DNA of 64,000 nucleotides from Fimbriimonas sp. (GCA_031292555.1 JARLGV010000022.1:1-64000), one strand, 5' to 3'. Counted from the stretch's first letter, positions 43,570 to 53,121 are shown. The notes: generated from the sequence alone by a model not told the origin. A program made the numbers and translations.

Positions 43570-44001
43570 GCCCCAACGGGGCGAGCCCTTGCCAGCGAAG
43601 GGCGGCAGCCCTGGTGATCGCTATCCGGCCCTGTAAGGGACGGTTCGACGGCATTGGAGTCGGATGCGTACGCCCTTGTCGTTGACCTCGAGCGGCCGTC
43701 GAGACCGTCCCTTCAGGACGGAATTGTAGGCCACCGCCGGCTAACCCCGGGCAAGCGACGGAACGCCAACCCGAGGCTAGCATATGCAATCCGTGCGGGA
43801 TATCCGGAACGAGTTCCGCCCTAAACTCTCGCGGCAAGATCGTAATCTGAACGGTATTTGGCTAGCGCCCTTGCTGGCAGGTGGGTCGCCCCGTTGGGGC
43901 CGCATTACATCGCCGACCACGTTGGGACATCGAATAGTCACGCGGCTACCTGATACCAGGGCGGTCACCCTTCGCTATGTTGCTCTCACCCTTACAGGGC
44001 T
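43570..44001. repeat. Inverted GC-rich repeat block between deacetylase and glyA
   Basis: The 635-bp gap 43483-44117 contains exact inverted copies of several words: GCCCCAACGGGGC at 43570-43582 and its reverse complement GCCCCGTTGGGGC at 43888-43900; AGCGAAGGG at 43594-43602 and CCCTTCGCT at 43968-43976; CCCTGTAAGGG at 43629-43639 and CCCTTACAGGG at 43989-43999. A further hairpin CCGTCC/GGACGG lies at 43705-43721. The words resemble short CG-rich repeats seen in many Planctomycetota, Bacteroidota and Armatimonadota gaps. No gene within was judged real. Confidence 0.6.
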
Positions 44002-44106
44002 GTTTTGTTCCCGTTCCATGCTGATGCCATTCGCTCGTAGGGGCTCGACCCTGCGGGGGCTGACAAGCGACTACCTAGGGGGCGGCGAATGGGATGGGCG
44101 ACGACA

Positions 44107-44112
44107 CATAAT
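44107..44112 (+). promoter_or_regulatory. -10 box of glyA (leaderless)
   Basis: CATAAT, 5 nt before ATG 44118. No Shine-Dalgarno sequence is visible. Confidence 0.5.
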
Positions 44113-44117
44113 AGGGC

Positions 44118-45443
44118 ATGTATTCCTCCTCTGCCGTTGCGGCGCATCGAGTAGCCTTGTCTGAGTCGGATCCTGTGCTGTCGGCTTTGATAGCGAAGGA
44201 AGAGGCGCGCCAGGAGCATAACCTGGAGTTGATCGCCAGCGAGAACATCGCCAGCACGGCGGTTCGGCAGGCGATGATGAGCGTCTTGACCGACAAATAC
44301 GCCGAGGGGTACCCCGGGGCTCGCTACTACGGCGGTTGCGAGGTCGTCGACGAAGTTGAAAATCTCGCTCGGGACCGCGCGAAGGAGCTATTTGGAGCGA
44401 AGTACGTCAACGTCCAGCCTCATTCGGGCAGTCAGGCCAACATGGCGGTGTACTTCACCTTCCTAAAACCGGGCGACACCGTCATGGGGATGGATCTGTC
44501 TCAAGGTGGACATTTGACCCACGGTTCGATGGTCAACTTCTCCGGGCAACTCTATAAATTCATGCCCTATGGAATCGACCCCCAGACCGAGCGAATCGAT
44601 TACGACAAGGTTGCCGAGACGGCCAAACAGGTGCGTCCCAAGATGATCACGGTCGGGGCAAGCGCCTACTCGCGCGAGATCGACTACAAGACGTTCCGAG
44701 AGATTGCAGACTCGGTCGGGGCGTTTCTCTTCGCCGATATTGCTCATCCCGCCGGCCTCATCGCCAAGGGGCTCCTTCCGAGTCCGATCCCGCATGCCCA
44801 TGTGGTGACAACCACGACTCACAAGACCCTTCGCGGGCCGAGGGGAGGAATGATCCTGGTTGGCGAGGACTTCGAGAACCCATTCGGCATCGTCGCTCCC
44901 AAGAGCGGGCGCACCAAGATGATCTCCGAGCTTTTGGATAGTATGGTGATTCCGGGCATTCAGGGCGGACCTTTGATGCACGTCATCGCGGCAAAAGCGG
45001 TTGGCTTCGGCGAGAACCTGACCGACCGATTCTCCGAATATGCCAGGCAGATCATCGCCAACGCCCAGGCATTGTCCGACGCCTTGACGGCAAAAGGCTT
45101 CCACATCATCTCGGGCGGCACCGACAACCACCTGATGCTCATCGACCTCCGCAACAAGGGACTCACCGGAAAGGCTGCCCAACTCGCGCTAGATAAGGCG
45201 AACATCACCTGTAATAAGAACGCTGTGCCATTCGACGACAAGTCCCCTCTGATCACGAGTGGAATCCGACTTGGCACTCCGGCGCTTACGACCAGGGGGA
45301 TGAAGGAACCGGAGATGGCTATCGTCGCTGACCTGATCGCGACTCTATTGGCCGACCTCGAAGTCGAATCGACGATCGCATCTGTCCGCCAAGGCGTGAT
45401 CAATCTTTGCTCTCGCTTCCCGATTCACTGCAGCTCTTCCTAA
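44118..45443 (+). CDS. glyA: Serine hydroxymethyltransferase
   Basis: 441 residues. PLP enzyme that converts serine and tetrahydrofolate to glycine and methylene-THF. [80 protein letters not shown], the PLP-lysine block [25 protein letters not shown]-like [17 protein letters not shown], and [15 protein letters not shown]. All core motifs intact; usual length. The ending FPIHCSSS is slightly different from the common FPL-Y. The peptidase gene starts 1 bp after its stop, so the two are co-transcribed. No glycine riboswitch was recognised upstream. Confidence 0.95.
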   Translation: MYSSSAVAAHRVALSESDPVLSALIAKEEARQEHNLELIASENIASTAVRQAMMSVLTDKYAEGYPGARYYGGCEVVDEVENLARDRAKELFGAKYVNVQPHSGSQANMAVYFTFLKPGDTVMGMDLSQGGHLTHGSMVNFSGQLYKFMPYGIDPQTERIDYDKVAETAKQVRPKMITVGASAYSREIDYKTFREIADSVGAFLFADIAHPAGLIAKGLLPSPIPHAHVVTTTTHKTLRGPRGGMILVGEDFENPFGIVAPKSGRTKMISELLDSMVIPGIQGGPLMHVIAAKAVGFGENLTDRFSEYARQIIANAQALSDALTAKGFHIISGGTDNHLMLIDLRNKGLTGKAAQLALDKANITCNKNAVPFDDKSPLITSGIRLGTPALTTRGMKEPEMAIVADLIATLLADLEVESTIASVRQGVINLCSRFPIHCSSS

Positions 45444-45444
45444 A

Positions 45445-46413
45445 ATGGACCAACCGACGCCGCCCAGCCACCGAGAATGGGCGAGAAACATCTCGGGACT
45501 GGCCGTCGGTTCGTCTGCCGGCGTCTGGAAGGTCGCCGTCGATGCCTACTATTGGGATCGGCTTGCCGAAGCGTTCGCCTTTGCCACCGAACTTGGTGTG
45601 ACGGCTCCCTTTCATGAGTGGATGTTCCGCCTGATCGAGTCGGAGGCGGTGACCAGGGAGAAAGGCACGATTGCCGAGATTGGGGACCGAATCTCCCTTG
45701 AGATCGTGCCGAACGAGATCGATGACCCAGAAAGAGCGACTTCCGACGTGCTTCAAGCCTGTGCCGAGGTCCGGCAGCGCTTCAATTGGCCGGAAGGAGC
45801 CGATACTCTGGTTTCCGTCCTTGCCGAAGAGACTGATGCACCCTGGACAGTAGGGCGTGCCGGCTACATGATGGATAAGTACCCCTATGACAAGATTTGT
45901 ATTCCGAGGGGTGCGACGGTTCATCCTCCCATGCTGCAGGCGGTAATTCGTCACGAATATGCTCACGTGATGGTGCTGAACCTCTCGCAGGGAAAAGCGA
46001 CGACTTACCTCCATGAGGCGATCACAATGGTGGCCGAGCGCACCGATCGCAGCAGGGACTGGCATCTTTTCGCAGCCGGACAAGCTCCGTGGCAGAATCC
46101 GACCGATCTCGATTCCGCATTCGACGATCGTCACGACCCTGCTCGATTCGCGGCTCGGTCGCTCGCCTATAGCCAATCTGCCGCCATCGGCTACTTTCTT
46201 CGCTCCCGTGGCGGAGAGGCAACCCTGGGCCGCCTTCTCCGGGCCTTCGCCGAGAACTCCAATTGGTCCGAACTCAAACGTACCCTCGCCGGCCGCTCGC
46301 CGGCCGACGAAATGCTGCGACAAGTCTACGGGGTGAGCGAGAAGGATGTGTTCAGTCAGACGCTGCAGGTTCTGACCCAACAGGCAGGGCGGGGGCCTCG
46401 GGGCGCGAGCTGA
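45445..46413 (+). CDS. Peptidase MA-like gluzincin metalloprotease
   Basis: 322 residues, no signal peptide. RHEYAHVMVLNLSQ carries HExxH-type zinc ligands (H-E-Y-A-H) near residue 172, and YLHEAITMVAERTD about 20 residues later offers the third ligand Glu, the spacing of the gluzincin 'peptidase MA' group. Upstream, ISLEIVPNEIDDPERAT and RQRFNWPEGADTLVSVLAEE are typical of the leading beta domain of this family. AAIGYFLRSRGGEATLGRLL near the end fits the helical part. The function in bacteria is mostly unknown. It starts 1 bp after glyA. Confidence 0.75.
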   Translation: MDQPTPPSHREWARNISGLAVGSSAGVWKVAVDAYYWDRLAEAFAFATELGVTAPFHEWMFRLIESEAVTREKGTIAEIGDRISLEIVPNEIDDPERATSDVLQACAEVRQRFNWPEGADTLVSVLAEETDAPWTVGRAGYMMDKYPYDKICIPRGATVHPPMLQAVIRHEYAHVMVLNLSQGKATTYLHEAITMVAERTDRSRDWHLFAAGQAPWQNPTDLDSAFDDRHDPARFAARSLAYSQSAAIGYFLRSRGGEATLGRLLRAFAENSNWSELKRTLAGRSPADEMLRQVYGVSEKDVFSQTLQVLTQQAGRGPRGAS

Positions 46414-46446
46414 TCAGCCATACCGTTCGTCCGAGTCGCAGCGCGC

Positions 46447-47226
46447 CTAGCGCACGACTGCCGTAACCGCGTAATGGTCGGAAGGGAACCTACTAAAGGG
46501 CTTGTCGCGGACGATGGCGGCATCGATCACTTCGACTTCGCCCATTGCGAAGATATAGTCGATCTTCTCGCCATCGTACAGGTCGGCCCATCCGTGGTAG
46601 GTCGCGGATTCGGCGAGATCGGTATAAATCGACCGGTACGTGTCGACGAAGCCTGCTGCGTGCATCATCGCAACCGGTTCGGAAGCTTCGCCTGCATTGA
46701 AATCGCCTGTTACGAGAACGGGTCTGTCAAGGGGTGAGGATGCGACTCGTTGCGCTAGAAGCTCGATGCTCTTTTGCCTGCTCAGTTCGACCTCGTGATC
46801 GATGTGCAGGTTGTATATCTCGAACTCCCGGCCCCCAAATAGGAATGACCCGCGAGTGCAGATCCGGATGTTGATGTTTCCCCAGGTAGACGACCCAGGT
46901 ATTTGCGGAGTGTCGGAGAACCAGAACGTCTCCGAATCGATCAACTCGACCATTCGAGCGTCGTACAGGATCGGGTTGAATTCGCCTTCGGCGGCTCCGT
47001 CGTCGCGTCCAACCCCGATCGAACGCATGTATGGAAGTTCCGAGAGGATCTCATTGAGCTGTCCCGCGAGCACTTCCTGCATGCCGATCACCGCGCAATC
47101 GGAGTCTCGGAGCAACTGCAGGGCCGAGTCACGTCGGAATGCCCAAGAGTTGGGACCGTCTTCGGCGGTCCCATATCGGATATTGAAGGTCATCACCTTC
47201 AGGAGAGCGTGAGGTTCGGCCATCAA
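46447..47226 (-). CDS. Endonuclease/exonuclease/phosphatase family hydrolase
   Basis: 259 residues. Four-layer sandwich EEP fold: KVMTFNIRYG (metal Asn), GMQEVLAGQLNEI (metal Glu), FEIYNLHIDHEVELSRQKSI (catalytic His), VTGDFNAGEASEPV (Asp-Asn), DYIFAMG and PSDHYAVTAVV (terminal Asp-His). All catalytic positions are present. The FNIRYG and GxFNPILYD blocks resemble the bacterial group often fused or linked to sugar metabolism rather than ExoIII or sphingomyelinase proper. Substrate unknown. Its start overlaps the stop of the Gfo/Idh gene as ATGA (47226-47223), so they form one operon. Confidence 0.83.
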   Translation of the reverse strand: MMAEPHALLKVMTFNIRYGTAEDGPNSWAFRRDSALQLLRDSDCAVIGMQEVLAGQLNEILSELPYMRSIGVGRDDGAAEGEFNPILYDARMVELIDSETFWFSDTPQIPGSSTWGNINIRICTRGSFLFGGREFEIYNLHIDHEVELSRQKSIELLAQRVASSPLDRPVLVTGDFNAGEASEPVAMMHAAGFVDTYRSIYTDLAESATYHGWADLYDGEKIDYIFAMGEVEVIDAAIVRDKPFSRFPSDHYAVTAVVR

Positions 47227-48233
47227 GCGTATGCGGGCTTCACCGTGTGACCGGCGATGCTGGATTGTTCGGCGGCTTCGATCATTGCAATGATTCGCCG
47301 TCCCCCTTCGGCCGTGACGACAAGATCTTCGCCCCTCGTCAAGTGGCCGGCGATGTTATCGTAGTAGGCTTGCTGGTTCGTCTTCTTCACCGGCGCCTCG
47401 AACTTGGCGATGTAGCCGTCGTGATCGACCGAGACTTCGATCTTGTCCCAGCTATTCATCACGATTGCGCCCTTGGTGCCGAGAATTCGCCAACGAGCCT
47501 TGCCGGCGGCGGCGAGGCTCGAAATCTCGACGGAGGCCCTTGCTCCGCCTTCGAAGCGCATGATCAACTCGGTGTGGTCCTCATTCGAGTGATCGAACCA
47601 GCGCAGCTTTTGGTAGAAACCGTCCACCCCGATGACCGGCTTGGGCAAATAGTGCAGCGTCCAATCGATGATATGGGCGCCCCAGTCGAAAAGCGCGCCG
47701 CCCGAGATTTTCTTATCGGACCGCCACCAGTCACCTGGCCGGCCCATATGGCCCATCGCTGCCTCGATGTGGAACACGTTGCCGATCATCCCGGTCTCGA
47801 TCAGTTCGCGGATGGTCATGAAATCGCCGTCCCACCTCCGGTTGTGAAAGATCGAAAGCATGACGTTGTTCGCCTTCGCGGCCTCGATCATCGCGTCCGC
47901 TTCTGCCACGCTAATGCACATTGGCTTTTCGACCACCACATGTTTGCCATTTTGCGCCGCCTTGATCGCGGCGGGAGCATGGAGATTATGCGGAAGGATG
48001 ACGACGATTAGATCGACATCTGGGTCTGCGTAAAGCTTCTCCGGATCGGTGTAGGTGCGGATGCCCGGGAAGTCCAGTTCCGCCGTGACCATTCGAGCCG
48101 GATCGAGATCGCACGCGGCGACTGTCTGCATCCCCGCCTTGTTCATCATCTCGCCGTGATACTTGCCCATTGAAAAAGCGCCGCCGTAACCGAGTACAGC
48201 AGCGCGTATCGTGCCATTTGTATTTCCCGCCAT
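47223..48233 (-). CDS. Gfo/Idh/MocA family NAD(P)-dependent oxidoreductase
   Basis: 336 residues. Rossmann entry AVLGYGGAFSMGKYH near residue 12, ACDLDPARM, VVILPHNLHAPAAIKAAQNG, and the family hallmark VVEKPMCISVAEADAMIEAA (EKP near 98-100). The second domain starts HNRRWDGDF and has GGALFDWGAHIIDWTLHYL (the D-x3-H active-site pair). It oxidises or reduces a sugar, inositol or derivative. Translationally coupled (ATGA) to the EEP hydrolase. No promoter was identified with confidence in the 94 bp upstream. Confidence 0.88.
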   Translation of the reverse strand: MAGNTNGTIRAAVLGYGGAFSMGKYHGEMMNKAGMQTVAACDLDPARMVTAELDFPGIRTYTDPEKLYADPDVDLIVVILPHNLHAPAAIKAAQNGKHVVVEKPMCISVAEADAMIEAAKANNVMLSIFHNRRWDGDFMTIRELIETGMIGNVFHIEAAMGHMGRPGDWWRSDKKISGGALFDWGAHIIDWTLHYLPKPVIGVDGFYQKLRWFDHSNEDHTELIMRFEGGARASVEISSLAAAGKARWRILGTKGAIVMNSWDKIEVSVDHDGYIAKFEAPVKKTNQQAYYDNIAGHLTRGEDLVVTAEGGRRIIAMIEAAEQSSIAGHTVKPAYA

Positions 48234-48327
48234 TCGTAATTCCCCTCTCTGGGAGACCGAGTTTACTACCGGGTTCGCCGGGAAGTGCCGTCGAATGGCG
48301 GGAACTTAACGCAGAAGCGGCAAAGGG

Positions 48328-48507
48328 CTATTCTGACTGGTATTTCGTAGGCAGAGCAGGGCATTCCGAGGTCCCTTCGCTCTTTGGGTTCTCCGGCAGG
48401 CCCAGTCGTCGACGGACGACTGGGCACTCTAGGAGCTTCACCACTGCGATGGCTGCGGCAAGTGATCCGATTGCGGCGGCGACGACGATAACGGGGCGGT
48501 TGCTCAC
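48328..48507 (-). CDS. Small single-span membrane protein after the flotillin gene
   Basis: 59 residues, GTG start. MSNRPVIVVAAAIGSLAAAI then AVVKLLECPVVRRRLG gives one transmembrane helix followed by an Arg cluster and a short polar tail. The GTG overlaps the flotillin stop as GTGA (48507-48504), which is strong positional support for translation, together with the clear membrane helix and positive-inside flank. Probably a third component of the NfeD-flotillin membrane unit. No known family was recognised. Confidence 0.6.
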   Translation of the reverse strand: MSNRPVIVVAAAIGSLAAAIAVVKLLECPVVRRRLGLPENPKSEGTSECPALPTKYQSE

Positions 48508-49922
48508 TGTTGCGGATTCTCCTTACGAAGCGGGGGCCGGATTGGCGTTGGCGGAACGATCTTTGGCGAAGCAACGGGGCGCTCGGCGACTGGAGTCGGA
48601 AGAGGAGCATCCGCAGGAGCGGTAGGTATATCCTTGACAGCGCCGTCGGTAGCGCTTCCGGCCTGGGCCGGAAGGGGAGCCGGGATGGGGGCGTCCAGCC
48701 TGAGCGAGCCGTTAACGAGTTGGGCGGCCAATACCGTTTGGATCACGCCAGTGATCTGGTCGGTCGCTCCGCCGGCGGCCGATCTGCCGTCGCTGGAAAT
48801 GTTGACTATTCTTGCTTGGGCCAACGCGCCCGCGATCGCCGGTGCGATCTGAGGGAGCATCTCGAGTTGCCGGAGAGTCAGGTAAGCGTCGCCGCCCTCG
48901 GCAATCGCCGCGTTGACGGCGCGGATGGCGTCAGCTTGAGCTTCGGCGACTCGGCGCAACCGAATGGCTTCGGCGTCCGCCATGGCAGCGGCATTGACTT
49001 TCATCTTCTCAGCGTCGGCGATCGCCTGGGCGATCTGAGTCGCCTTTAGCTCGGCGGTTCTCAGCTCAGCGAGCGAGTCCTGCTTCTTCGTCTCGGCTTG
49101 AGCGATGATTGCCGCGTTCTCGGCGCGTCTCTGCTCGAGTTCGCGCTGCTTGTCGTTGACGGCCTGTTCGGCTCCCAATTGGGCTTCTCGGGCTCGTCGC
49201 TCCTGGTCGGCTTGAACGATGTCGGCGTTGGCCTTTGCTTCAACTGCCGACTGCCGGCGTCGCGCATCAGCGACCTCGCTTTGCACTTCCTTAATGTTGA
49301 GCGAGTTGAAAACGAGTCCAAGGTCCTGCAACTCGCGCGAACATGCGCTCTTGATGATGATCGCTAACCGATCATCGTCGTCGGCCGCCAGTACAGCGCT
49401 TGGAAGCGGTTTCACGAGCGGGCTGGGGACTTCGGACGCATCCACTGGATAGCTGGCCTTGGCATTGAACAATTCGTCGTGGTGCAGTAGGTTGATCGCA
49501 CGTCGACCGGTCGATGTTAGGAGGTCGGTGAGGGTTCCAGTCTGCTCGGAGTCCGGCTTGGCGAAGAACCGGTTCGCTGCCGTCTTGATCATTTCGTTGG
49601 CATCTCCAACGCTGACGATCGCGCTTGCCAGAACGCGTACCTTGATTGGACGCGGCTGCCCATTTCGATCCACGTCGGCGGTTTGGTCGGCGATATCGAG
49701 ATCGATGTTGATCGCCTTGGCCGGTATGGTGGTGCCGGTAGTCATGAGCGGAATCTCAATCGACTTACCCGGGCCTTTGTAGATAATGGTGCCGCCCTTG
49801 AGCCAACTCACAAGGCGGATAGTTCCTGCGTCTACCGTCCGCAAGAATCTGCTGATTATTAACGGTATGAGCAGTATTACTACTACAATAACTACGGATG
49901 GAAGTATAAAGGTGTCAGGCAT
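48504..49922 (-). CDS. Flotillin-like SPFH/band 7 protein
   Basis: 472 residues. One N-terminal membrane helix (VVIVVVILLIPLIISRFL), an SPFH domain (TVDAGTIRLVSWLKGG, DIADQTADVDRNGQ, VRVLASAIVSVGDA), then a long coiled coil rich in Ala, Glu, Gln and Arg from about 225 to 345 (RRRQSAVEAKANADIVQADQ, ERRAREAQLGAEQAV). RTAELKATQIAQAIADAEKM continues it. A Pro-rich tail follows the flotillin end region GGDAYLTLRQLEMLPQIAP. Flotillins form membrane scaffold oligomers that organise microdomains. The gene follows the NfeD-like gene by 21 bp, the standard pairing in bacteria. Confidence 0.87.
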   Translation of the reverse strand: MPDTFILPSVVIVVVILLIPLIISRFLRTVDAGTIRLVSWLKGGTIIYKGPGKSIEIPLMTTGTTIPAKAINIDLDIADQTADVDRNGQPRPIKVRVLASAIVSVGDANEMIKTAANRFFAKPDSEQTGTLTDLLTSTGRRAINLLHHDELFNAKASYPVDASEVPSPLVKPLPSAVLAADDDDRLAIIIKSACSRELQDLGLVFNSLNIKEVQSEVADARRRQSAVEAKANADIVQADQERRAREAQLGAEQAVNDKQRELEQRRAENAAIIAQAETKKQDSLAELRTAELKATQIAQAIADAEKMKVNAAAMADAEAIRLRRVAEAQADAIRAVNAAIAEGGDAYLTLRQLEMLPQIAPAIAGALAQARIVNISSDGRSAAGGATDQITGVIQTVLAAQLVNGSLRLDAPIPAPLPAQAGSATDGAVKDIPTAPADAPLPTPVAERPVASPKIVPPTPIRPPLRKENPQQ

Positions 49923-49943
49923 GATTGGTGCGCTCCTGTTTTG

Positions 49944-50642
49944 TCACTCTGCCAATTCGCGCGTGACGCGGCAGGTGTTCTTTAGCGCGTCGACCTCGAT
50001 GACGACCACCTCGTCACCCTTGTTGACTTGGACGCCGCGGTGGAGTTCGGCGTTATCGATTGTTGCGAGAAGCTGAGAAATCTGACCGTCCATCTGAATG
50101 CGGACCAGACCGCGACCGGAGGTGTCGAAATGCGTAACTGCCGTGGCGACGTGAGCAACTTGACCCTCAAGACCTGCGCTTGGGGACGATGAGAATCGAA
50201 GGAGGTTGGCCATCATTGGCTTGACGATTCCGTAATCGAACACGAGCGCTCCAACTACGGCTGCAATGGCCTGAGGGGTACCGCCAAGCATGTGGCGGAA
50301 GGCCAATCCTACCGCGCCCGCACCCACGGCGAAACTAAATACGTCCAAGGGCGAAACCGCCAGGACGCTGAGAAGCAGGCTGCCTTTGGTACTCGATATC
50401 GCCGGCTGTTGGCCCGGTGCGCCCCCTTTGCCAGCGTGACCGGCGGTATGAGCCTGAGCTCCGTGGGCAAGCGCACCATGAGCCGATCCTCCAGTCGCAT
50501 GTACGTGACCGCTTAATGCATGAGAATGTCCCGAAAGGGGGTGACTTCCGGCCCGGGCGCCGCCTCCACCGTGTAGAAAGCCGAGGACCGTCATGGACAC
50601 GAATCCCAGGGACCCAATAAACAGAAGCATTAGGTACACCAC
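49944..50642 (-). CDS. NfeD-like membrane protein with His-rich loop
   Basis: 232 residues, GTG start. TM1 (MLLFIGSLGFVSMTVLGFL), then a Gly/Ala/His loop with ten His in residues 24-69 (GHSHALSGHVHATG is the densest part), two more TM segments (LLLSVLAVSPLDVFSFAVGAG split, then AIAAVVGALVFDYGIV), and a C-terminal OB-fold: GLEGQVAHVATAVTHF, GRGLVRIQMDGQ, VNKGDEVVVIEV, typical of NfeD-short partners of flotillin. The His-rich segment is not part of the family core and could bind metal. Cytoplasmic OB-fold, membrane scaffold role inferred from the operon with flotillin. Imperfect palindrome TTCTCT-N7-AGAGAA lies at 50655-50673. Confidence 0.75.
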   Translation of the reverse strand: MVYLMLLFIGSLGFVSMTVLGFLHGGGGARAGSHPLSGHSHALSGHVHATGGSAHGALAHGAQAHTAGHAGKGGAPGQQPAISSTKGSLLLSVLAVSPLDVFSFAVGAGAVGLAFRHMLGGTPQAIAAVVGALVFDYGIVKPMMANLLRFSSSPSAGLEGQVAHVATAVTHFDTSGRGLVRIQMDGQISQLLATIDNAELHRGVQVNKGDEVVVIEVDALKNTCRVTRELAE

Positions 50643-50748
50643 GGCTTTTCTCTATATTACAGAGAATTATGCCAGCAGGTTACGTTAAGGGCAAAATCCG
50701 ATAGGGAATCGACGCTTCGGGGCAAAGGCAACGAGGGATCAGAGGAGA

Positions 50749-50754
50749 TAAACT
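50749..50754 (+). promoter_or_regulatory. -10 box of the DUF255 gene
   Basis: TAAACT, 5 nt before GTG 50760. A purine-rich AGAGGAG at 50741-50747 could instead act as a Shine-Dalgarno site 12 nt away. Confidence 0.35.
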
Positions 50755-50759
50755 GAGCG

Positions 50760-53003
50760 GTGCCCAATCGACTTGCCTCCGAGACCTCGCCTTACTTGCT
50801 TCAGCATGCCGATAACCCGATCGATTGGTTTCCATGGGGTGACGAAGCATTCGAGGTGGCGCGCGAAACCGATCGCCCGGTGTTCCTGAGCGTCGGTTAC
50901 TCCTCATGCCATTGGTGCCACGTCATGGCGCACGAGTCGTTCGAGGATCCCGAGATCGGCGAGTTGCTGAATCGGGAGTTCGTCTGCATCAAAGTAGACC
51001 GCGAGGAGCGGCCCGACGTCGACGAAGCCTATATGACGGCGGTTCAGTTAATGACCGGCCGTGGAGGCTGGCCCATGAGCCTGTTCCTGACGCCCGATCG
51101 ACGGCCCTTTATTGCCGGCACCTATTGGCCGAAAGAAGACCGAGGCAATCATCCTGGCTTCCGAAGCGTCTGCCGGCAGGTGGCCATGGCATGGCAGGCT
51201 CAGCGGAAAATGGTCGAAGACACCGCGGTGCAGATGACTGACGCCCTGCGTGAAACCTTGGCCAGAACCGTGCCGGAGTCGACGGTGGCCCTTTCGATGG
51301 ACTTTGTGGCTGATGCGATTCGGACTCAACTCGCCGACTTTGACCCGCAGAACGGCGGCTTCGGCAAGGCCCCCAAATTCCCGCCGCATACGGCGATCGA
51401 ACTCCTACTCCGATATGCGACGCTCGAGTCGGCGGATACCGAGACTCAAGAGGCGGCCGTGTCGGCTGCTCTGTTGACGCTTCGAAGTATGGTGTTCGGA
51501 GGCATCCACGACCACGTTGGAGGAGGTTTCCACCGTTATTCGACTGACGAGCGTTGGTTGCTGCCTCACTTCGAGAAGATGCTGTACGACAACGCGCTAA
51601 TGTTGGCGAACCTCGCCTTCGCGGTCGGTATCTGTGCGGAGCTTGAGCCGGAACTGGCCGACACGTTTGCTCGTGCCGCCCAGCGATTGATCGACTGGTT
51701 GTTGAGGGAAATGACCTCGGAGGACGGGTACTTCTTCTCTGCCCAGGATGCCGACAGCGAAGGAGAGGAGGGGAAGTTCTACGTCTGGACCGTCGACGAG
51801 ATCCACGAACTCCTCCGGCACCATGCGCCGGTCTTCCTGGATTCGTACGGCTTTGAGGTGGAGGGGAATTTCGAGGATGAATCCACCGGTCGTCGATCGG
51901 GCGCAAACATTCCTCATTTGAGAGAGGATCGGACGGGCCAGTTCGAGCAAGAACTGGAGATGCTCCGGCTTTATCGCGAGCAACGTGTTCGACCAGGTTT
52001 GGACGACAAGGGCCTGGTGGGTTGGAACGGCTTGATGATCGGTTCGCTCGCCGATGCCGCGCTTTGGCCACTTGCTCAAAATGCGGTCGTCGCGATCATG
52101 ACGGCCGAACGAAAGCATGGAAGGCTGCCTCATCAGGTTGTCGGATCCGTTGCTTCAGGCGATGCTTATCTCGAGGACTACTCCTACCTTGTCTATGGGA
52201 TTATTCGGCTTGCCACATGCCACGACATGCTTGAGGCGCAAGGGGAGCTTCCCGCACAAGCAATTCCTTCCGACGTTCTCTTGGGTGAGGCGCGACGCCT
52301 ATGCGAAGAAATGGTTGAGAAGTTCTACGATCGCGAGAACGGCGGATTCTTTGCGACCTCCGACCGGCATGAGAACCTGTTTGGACGTACCAAACCGGTC
52401 TTTGATCAGCCGATTCCAAGCGCCAACGCGATCGCCATCCGCTGCTTGGCCCATCTTGGAATCGACGAATTGGCACGCGAAAGCCTATTGTCGCTCCTAG
52501 GCTGGATGCAGCGCGTGCCGAATGCGACCGAGTCGCTCTACACGACCGCTCTCATGTTCTTGGATGAGCCTATCCCGGTCGAAGTCGATGATGCACAGGA
52601 CGATCTCGATGTTGCCGTTCAGGAGCCGGAGACTGTCGTTCCCGCAACACTCTTGGTTCAGGTTTCGATCTCGGGAAGGGAACTGGTCGCCGATGCGTCG
52701 GGCACGGGAATCGGCACGGTCACGATAGTGGTCCCGGATGGATTCCACTTGAACTCCTCGAACCCTCCCGCTCGATGGCTGACGCCCACAAAGGTCGCGA
52801 TCCGAGGCGTAGAAAACAGTGTTCAGTACCCGGATGCGACCGACGACCGGTACATGGGAACGATTCAGATTCCCTTCACCGTTCAGATACCTGGCAGAGA
52901 ATCAGGGGCCGAGTTCGAAGTAGTCGTCAGCTTTCAAGCGTGCACGGAGTCGGAGTGCAAGCTACCAGAAGAAAAGACGTTCAACGCCGTGGTCGTTCGG
53001 TAG
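50760..53003 (+). CDS. DUF255/YyaL-type thioredoxin-domain protein fused to a DsbD-alpha-like domain
   Basis: 747 residues, GTG start. N-terminal thioredoxin-like DUF255 domain: [20 protein letters not shown], and the redox pair in SSCHWCHVM (Cys 50 and 53), [14 protein letters not shown]. The middle is an (alpha/alpha) six-hairpin region ([56 protein letters not shown]) as in YyaL and human SPATA20. From about 630 a beta-sandwich resembling the N-terminal DsbD domain is appended ([20 protein letters not shown], with two Cys, as in DsbD-alpha). No signal peptide, although DsbD-alpha domains normally act outside the cytoplasm. Function of the family is uncertain. Confidence 0.82.
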   Translation: MPNRLASETSPYLLQHADNPIDWFPWGDEAFEVARETDRPVFLSVGYSSCHWCHVMAHESFEDPEIGELLNREFVCIKVDREERPDVDEAYMTAVQLMTGRGGWPMSLFLTPDRRPFIAGTYWPKEDRGNHPGFRSVCRQVAMAWQAQRKMVEDTAVQMTDALRETLARTVPESTVALSMDFVADAIRTQLADFDPQNGGFGKAPKFPPHTAIELLLRYATLESADTETQEAAVSAALLTLRSMVFGGIHDHVGGGFHRYSTDERWLLPHFEKMLYDNALMLANLAFAVGICAELEPELADTFARAAQRLIDWLLREMTSEDGYFFSAQDADSEGEEGKFYVWTVDEIHELLRHHAPVFLDSYGFEVEGNFEDESTGRRSGANIPHLREDRTGQFEQELEMLRLYREQRVRPGLDDKGLVGWNGLMIGSLADAALWPLAQNAVVAIMTAERKHGRLPHQVVGSVASGDAYLEDYSYLVYGIIRLATCHDMLEAQGELPAQAIPSDVLLGEARRLCEEMVEKFYDRENGGFFATSDRHENLFGRTKPVFDQPIPSANAIAIRCLAHLGIDELARESLLSLLGWMQRVPNATESLYTTALMFLDEPIPVEVDDAQDDLDVAVQEPETVVPATLLVQVSISGRELVADASGTGIGTVTIVVPDGFHLNSSNPPARWLTPTKVAIRGVENSVQYPDATDDRYMGTIQIPFTVQIPGRESGAEFEVVVSFQACTESECKLPEEKTFNAVVVR

Positions 53004-53018
53004 CGGGCCGCGTCGCGC

Positions 53019-53121
53019 GGGGCGAGGGGCGAGGGGCGGACCGGAGTGATGGAGTGATGGAGTGATGGAGTGATGGAGTGATGGAAGACTCGCCCGGGGC
53101 AATCTCCACTACTCCATCACC
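53019..53121 (+). repeat. Tandem octamer repeat with inverted half, between convergent genes
   Basis: GGGGCGA repeats at 53019-53039 lead into five exact copies of GGAGTGAT (53043-53082). An inverted counterpart, CTCCACTACTCCATCAC (53104-53120), can pair with them, so a stem-loop can form with 53083-53103 as loop. It lies in the 131-bp gap between the convergent DUF255 and isocitrate dehydrogenase genes and may act as a terminator without a T-tract. Confidence 0.7.

Noticed and set aside
43483-44117. Glycine riboswitch before glyA
   Set aside because: No recognisable riboswitch core; the structure present consists of inverted CG-rich repeats and the gene looks leaderless.
51109-52071. 320-codon minus-strand ORF opposite the DUF255 gene
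   Set aside because: Ser/Arg/Pro-rich shadow; the plus strand has clear DUF255 motifs.
53043-53082. CRISPR-like array
   Set aside because: Units are 8 bp and contiguous, with no spacers and no cas genes.
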